A DNA stretch of 46,882 bases from positions 1-46,882 of the forward strand of contig NZ_AUIT01000013.1 in NCBI RefSeq assembly GCF_000423845.1, read 5' to 3'. Shown one piece after another: positions 45,028 to 46,882 of the stretch. This DNA is from Thermodesulfobacterium hveragerdense DSM 12571. Lineage in GTDB: Bacteria > Desulfobacterota > Thermodesulfobacteria > Thermodesulfobacteriales > Thermodesulfobacteriaceae. A program made the translations under genes and the position numbers. Each line of letters begins with the position of its first letter. Positions within the stretch are counted from its first letter, which is position 1. The notes under the pieces were generated by a model that saw nothing but the letters and a program-made list of their open reading frames with translations, made no database searches and was not told the DNA's origin.

Positions 45028-46347
45028 ATGCTAAAAAATTTAGAAAGTTTTGCCCAACGGATCTTTAAGTTAAAACAAAGAAATACCGACGTAAAAACAG
45101 AGTTTATAGCGGGTTTTACCACGTTCATGACGATGGCTTATGTGCTTGCGGTAGTACCTTCTATCCTTTCTAAGACGGGAATGCCAAAAGAACCTCTTTT
45201 TACCTCTGTAGTTTTGATGTGTATGTTTTCTACTTTTTTGATGGGGGTTTATGCTAACTTACCTTTTGCCTTAGCCCCTGGGATAGGGTTATGCGCCTTT
45301 TTTACTTATACCGTGGTTTTAGGAATGGGATACTCTTGGCAAACAGCTCTTACTGCTGTGTTTTTAGAAGGGATAATTTTTATCTTCCTTACAGTTACCA
45401 ACCTTAGGACTGCTATTGCTAAAGCTATCCCTGAAAATTTGAAAAGAGCAATTTCTGTAGGTATAGGCCTTTTTATAGCCTTTATAGGGCTTCAAAATGC
45501 TCATATTGTGGTTAAAAACCCTAATGTTCTTGTTCAACTTGGAGACTTAACCAACCCTGAAGCCTTTTTAGGGCTTTTAGGAATAATCATTACAGGGGCT
45601 TTACTTTTCTTTAAGATAAAAGGAGCTTTGCTTTTGGGTATTCTTATTACCGCAGTCTTTGGGATCCCTTTGGGAGTAACTCGCTTAGAGAATTTACAAT
45701 TTTTGTCTTTACCCTTTTCTTTGTCTCCGGTTTTTTTTAAGTTTGATTTTAATAACATTTGGTCAGGGGATTTTTTTATCATCATTCTTACTTTTCTTTC
45801 TATAGATCTTTTTGATACCATCGGAACGCTTATAGGTGTTTCTACTAAAGCAAGACTTGAAGAAAGATTTGAAGAAAGTATAAACTTTAAACGAGGGCTT
45901 TTGGTAGATGCTATAAGTACAACTGTAGGTGGTATCTTGGGAGTTTCAACGGTTACTGCTTATATAGAAAGTGCTTCAGGAGTTACAGAAGGTGGAAGGA
46001 CAGGACTTACCTCTGTTTTTACCGCTTTCTTTTTCTTTTTAGCTTTGTTTTTTTCTTCTCTTTTTTTATCAATCCCTTTTTCTGCCATTACTCCTGCTTT
46101 GGTGTTGGTAGGGCTTTTTATGTTAACCGTCATCAAAGAGATAGATTTTGAAGATTACACCGAAGGGTTGCCTGCCTTTTTAACCATAATGTTCATGCCT
46201 TTAACTTTTAGCATAGTAAACGGCATCATCATCGGGGTGTTGAGCTATGTCTTTTTGAAACTTTTATCTGGTAGAAGAAGAGAAGTTCCTATCCCTACCT
46301 TTTTGATAGCCTTGTTTTTTATAGTTAAACTAATAATAGGTTTTTAG
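45028..46347 (+). CDS. NCS2-family purine permease (AzgA/PbuG-like)
   Basis: This is an inner-membrane proton symporter for purine bases. The 439-residue protein has 12-14 hydrophobic segments and the AzgA-subgroup features: the N-terminal TDVKTEFIAGFTTFMTMAYVL, LPFALAPGIGLCAFFTYTV, SIDLFDTIGTLIGVS and the STVTAYIESASGVTEGGRTGLTSV stretch, which bears the substrate-binding Glu. Guanine/hypoxanthine or adenine specificity cannot be read from sequence alone. It is monocistronic, with its own promoter and AGGAG. Confidence 0.93.
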   Translation: MLKNLESFAQRIFKLKQRNTDVKTEFIAGFTTFMTMAYVLAVVPSILSKTGMPKEPLFTSVVLMCMFSTFLMGVYANLPFALAPGIGLCAFFTYTVVLGMGYSWQTALTAVFLEGIIFIFLTVTNLRTAIAKAIPENLKRAISVGIGLFIAFIGLQNAHIVVKNPNVLVQLGDLTNPEAFLGLLGIIITGALLFFKIKGALLLGILITAVFGIPLGVTRLENLQFLSLPFSLSPVFFKFDFNNIWSGDFFIIILTFLSIDLFDTIGTLIGVSTKARLEERFEESINFKRGLLVDAISTTVGGILGVSTVTAYIESASGVTEGGRTGLTSVFTAFFFFLALFFSSLFLSIPFSAITPALVLVGLFMLTVIKEIDFEDYTEGLPAFLTIMFMPLTFSIVNGIIIGVLSYVFLKLLSGRRREVPIPTFLIALFFIVKLIIGF

Positions 46348-46360
46348 GTTTATGATAACC

Positions 46361-46377
46361 TCACGTTTACAACGTGA
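46361..46377. promoter_or_regulatory. Perfect dyad TCACGTT-TAC-AACGTGA over a -35 box
   Basis: A 7-bp perfect inverted repeat with 3-nt centre. It overlaps the TTTACA -35 box of the downstream promoter and is not followed by a T run, so it is more likely an operator than a terminator. Confidence 0.5.
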
Positions 46378-46393
46378 TAGATGGGATTATAAT
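46366..46393 (+). promoter_or_regulatory. Candidate promoter of the interrupted HD-type gene
   Basis: TTTACA (46366-46371) and TATAAT (46388-46393) are 16 nt apart; the start codon at 46414 follows 20 nt later with no clear Shine-Dalgarno. Confidence 0.6.
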
Positions 46394-46413
46394 TTAAATA
46401 TTAGGTCGATCCT

Positions 46414-46534
46414 ATGGATCCTTTAAGTTTGCTTGAAAAGTACGGCAGAGATAACCCTGAGTTTTTAAATCTTATCGTTAAACACTCTCAGGCAGTTGCT
46501 AAAAAGGCTTTGGAAATAGCCAAAAAATTTCCCC
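46414..46534 (+). pseudogene. N-terminus of an HD-type protein, interrupted by an IS256 element
   Basis: About 40 codons remain: MDPLSLLEKYGRDNPEFLNLI and VKHSQAVAKKALEIAKKFP, the usual opening of small HD-domain phosphohydrolases (a His in VKHSQAVA, then the HD pair which would follow). The coding frame then runs into the insertion sequence at about 46535 and reads through to 46602 in IS sequence. The rest of the gene is either beyond the window or lost. The HD assignment rests on a short match. Confidence 0.6.
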
Positions 46535-46882
46535 GACACTTGTCAAGAGAATTGTGTCTCCTTATAAAATCTCTTTACAAACATTTGCCTCAATTCGTAT
46601 AAAGCAGACTTAATTAAAGGAAGTGGTTTTTGCCATCTCGTTTTCTGAATCCGACTTACTGTTATGTATATCGCAACCTCTGCTGTCTTGATTGATTGAA
46701 AATATCCCCCTGTATTTACCCTTATCAGCTCTATCCTGCTATTTATATTCTCAACCACATTCGTCGTGTATATATACCTCCTCACCCCCTCAGGATATTT
46801 CTTATAAACAAAATAATGCTCCTTCTTTTTCAAAAGTCCCTTTATATAAGCTGGATACTTCTTCTCATAACTCTTACATAAT
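46535..46882 (-). mobile_element. IS256-family insertion sequence, right part only (runs off window)
   Basis: The left boundary is set by GACACTTGTCAAGAGAATTG, which looks like a terminal inverted repeat directly outside the transposase stop, and by the break in the HD gene. The other end and any target duplication lie outside the window. Confidence 0.75.
46543..46882 (-). CDS. IS256-family (mutator-type) transposase, C-terminal part
   Basis: The transposase copies and moves the element. The visible 113 residues (LCKSYEKKYPAYIKGLLKKK to the end FYKETQFS) include RRYIYTTNVVENINSRIE, in which the Glu of NxxEN is the last residue of the DDE catalytic triad in IS256 proteins, and the C-terminal GGYFQSIKTAEVAIYI. 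The frame is open to the window edge, so the TTG at 46833 is internal and not the true start. The first two catalytic Asp lie outside. Confidence 0.9.
   Translation of the reverse strand, partial: LCKSYEKKYPAYIKGLLKKKEHYFVYKKYPEGVRRYIYTTNVVENINSRIELIRVNTGGYFQSIKTAEVAIYITVSRIQKTRWQKPLPLIKSALYELRQMFVKRFYKETQFS

Noticed and set aside
45534-45821. Minus-strand frame opposite the purine permease
   Set aside because: It is a Lys/Pro-rich shadow of a membrane protein gene with intact family motifs on the plus strand.
46346-46377. Terminator after the permease gene
   Set aside because: The hairpins AGGTT/AACCT and TCACGTT/AACGTGA are not followed by a T run; the second overlaps a -35 box.

Overview
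The window looks like chromosome of a thermophilic, AT-rich bacterium, most likely a Thermodesulfobacteriota lineage (Thermodesulfobacterium/Thermodesulfatator/Caldimicrobium-like). This is inferred from the very Lys/Glu-rich proteins, the dominance of AGA/AGG arginine codons, the zinc-binding forms of S14, S4, L36, L24 and adenylate kinase, and the gene order. No 16S rRNA is present, so the genus is a guess.

Region 1 (1-15856) is one uninterrupted plus-strand translation superoperon. It holds the end of tuf, then the S10 genes (rpsJ-rplC-rplD-rplW-rplB-rpsS-rplV-rpsC-rplP-rpmC-rpsQ), the spc genes (rplN-rplX-rplE-rpsN-rpsH-rplF-rplR-rpsE-rpmD-rplO-secY), adk-map-infA-rpmJ and the alpha genes (rpsM-rpsK-rpsD-rpoA-rplQ). 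Gaps are short, several starts overlap the previous stop, and some genes use GTG or TTG. It ends at a hairpin terminator whose 3' arm also lies in the ribosome-binding position of the next gene.

Region 2 (15896-23047) encodes a CCA-adding/poly(A) polymerase family enzyme and then a protein-quality block tig-clpP-clpX-lon, closed by a strong intrinsic terminator.

Region 3 (about 23050-36530) is an accessory defence island. A type I-B (Cst/Tneap-like) CRISPR-Cas operon runs cas6, a DUF6922-like antitoxin gene, a shortened AbiEii-like nucleotidyltransferase gene, cas8 (Cst1, CxxC/CxxC), a separate small helical protein (Cas11 candidate), a cas7 with a large insertion, cas5, cas3, an ERCC4/XPF-type nuclease gene, cas4, cas1 and cas2. 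An AT-rich leader and a 19-repeat array follow. Two neighbouring spacers are exactly duplicated as a 133-bp tandem unit. Beyond the array are a possible small membrane protein and a minus-strand gene for an unrecognised two-repeat protein (YPxDHWWWHL motif in both repeats), broken by one extra A in an A7 run.

Region 4 (36787-46347) is housekeeping again: rho and tRNA-Asn (minus), a secreted SIMPL-type protein (minus), an inositol monophosphatase-Nudix fusion followed by a GGDEF protein with a degenerate receiver domain (plus), a minus-strand cluster lipoprotein-hisA-RNase II-family exonuclease, and an NCS2 purine permease (plus).

Region 5 (46348-46882) has a promoter with a dyad on its -35 box and the first ~40 codons of an HD-type protein. 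That gene is cut by an IS256-family element whose transposase C-terminus runs off the window edge.

The likeliest new biology is in the CRISPR operon: the embedded ERCC4 nuclease, the stand-alone Cas11 candidate, the enlarged Cas7 and the toxin-antitoxin remnants between cas6 and cas8.
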